In this document: positions 63,246 to 64,000 of the stretch, piece by piece | Layout of the letters: each line of letters opens with the position of its first letter | Position numbering within the stretch: position 1 is the stretch's first letter | From: Cladopsammia gracilis | Taxonomy: Eukaryota; Cnidaria; Anthozoa; Scleractinia; Dendrophylliidae | Direction of reading: 5' to 3' | Length of the DNA: 64,000 nucleotides | Assembly (NCBI GenBank): GCA_022457155.1 | Contig: JAJGOT010000157.1 | Location: 186,001 to 250,000, forward strand | Position numbers and translations under genes: made by a program | Notes under the pieces: model-generated | Told to the model about the DNA's origin: nothing | The model's input: only the letters and a program-made list of their open reading frames with translations | Databases searched by the model: none

Positions 63246-64000
63246 CCGTATTTTCTCGATTAAACGCCGGGCCCCGAATAAACTCCTGGTTCAAATAAAC
63301 GCCTGGTCCACGAGTGTATGTCGGTATGTGAATGTTTCTCGGACGAAAATAAACCTACCTACTATACTCTATCATTGAGGTTCCTTTAGTTGCTGGTAAA
63401 TAGAGATATAAATCGTAGATTCTTTTTTTATCGAGACTTCTTATGGAATTGCTGCGTTATTTTCGGAAATGTTTTTAATTTATATTTTTGACATATCATA
63501 AAACAGAGCGCTTTTATGCAACAAATGAAAAAGCCTGCTAAGAGGACTACCGTTTGTTTTCTGTTCTGTTTGTTTTCTCCAGCCGCTCTCGTTAATAACT
63601 TCGGATATCACGTTCACTTTCAGTTCAAGATTTATTTTGAAAATGGCAGGGAAACTCCCAGCAAATTTGATCCCATAGGGCACTCTGTTTTCTGATTCAG
63701 AAGTGCCAGTAAGCACTTTTATTATCATTATTAACCGGAACATTTAGATGAAGTCAAACCAAAAACAAGTGTTTAGAAGCCATAAAGCCGTCAAGAAACA
63801 ACAGATAGACATCATTTAATGAGATATGTTCCGCCATATTGATACATTTTTAAAAGGACCTGAAGAAGGCCAGTGAAACTGGCCGAAACGTCGATTTTTA
63901 AAGATTTTAACCTCGGAAAATCCCGAAAACAATTCAAAAAAAAAGATATGAGCACTTTAATGTTTATTTTATTTCGATACTTTATCTATCAAACTTACGA
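63246..64000. other. Left end of a CCGTATTTTC transposon, then unexplained sequence
   Basis: TA + CCGTATTTTCTCGATTAAAC at 63244 matches the terminus of the element at 13427 for 10 bp. No matching right end before the window closes. A hammerhead-like motif lies at 63860-63892. No gene seen. Confidence 0.35.

Overview
The window is nuclear DNA from an animal, most likely a cnidarian (anthozoan or coral-like). The grounds are a conserved gene split by GT-AG introns, an intronless Golgi-type sulfotransferase, short retrotransposon 3' fragments of a type I associate with cnidarian genomes, and very dense non-autonomous DNA transposons and minisatellites. Genus and species cannot be read from the sequence.

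Two host genes are clear. (1) An ethanolamine-phosphate / 5-phosphohydroxylysine phospho-lyase-like gene (PLP-dependent, class-III aminotransferase fold) lies on the + strand as 11 coding exons from 9221 to 49809. All exon phases join, giving 477 residues over about 40.6 kb, so about 96% of the gene span is intron. (2) A 422-residue carbohydrate sulfotransferase of the CHST1-like class lies on the - strand at 55123-56391, in a single exon. A possible terminal exon of an unidentified gene lies near 4813-5023 (+).

The rest is mostly repeats. 0.9-2.8 kb: decayed LINE reverse transcriptase (-). 3-9 kb: hairpin MITEs, including one with a perfect 9-bp target duplication. Intron 1 (9.4-17.9 kb): TTAA- and TA-flanked elements, a ~122-bp satellite carrying CRE-like palindromes, and foldback elements. 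Introns 2-4 (18-34.9 kb): three further long foldback elements whose arms are built from short degenerate words, a cysteine-protease-like relic, an element with hAT-like ends, and an ~84-bp minisatellite interrupted by a TA-flanked MITE. Intron 6: a tRNA-derived SINE-like unit. Intron 7: a 28-bp minisatellite and a 4.1-kb array of a 52-bp unit with higher-order structure. 50.7-53.4 kb: one TTAA-flanked element nested in another. 53.5-54 kb: a hairpin MITE and a TIR element enclosing a tRNA-like sequence. 57.2-60.9 kb: one LINE reverse transcriptase broken by four insertions, two of them datable by frame-restoring target duplications. 60.8-63.2 kb: a 44-bp minisatellite and large palindromes.

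The most unusual signal is the recurrence of foldback elements, each with TA-flanked or TA-like ends, a conserved terminus, and a subterminal array of its own private short word. The terminal exon at 4.8 kb, the protease-like relic at 25.3-25.8 kb and the hammerhead-like cores are the least certain calls.
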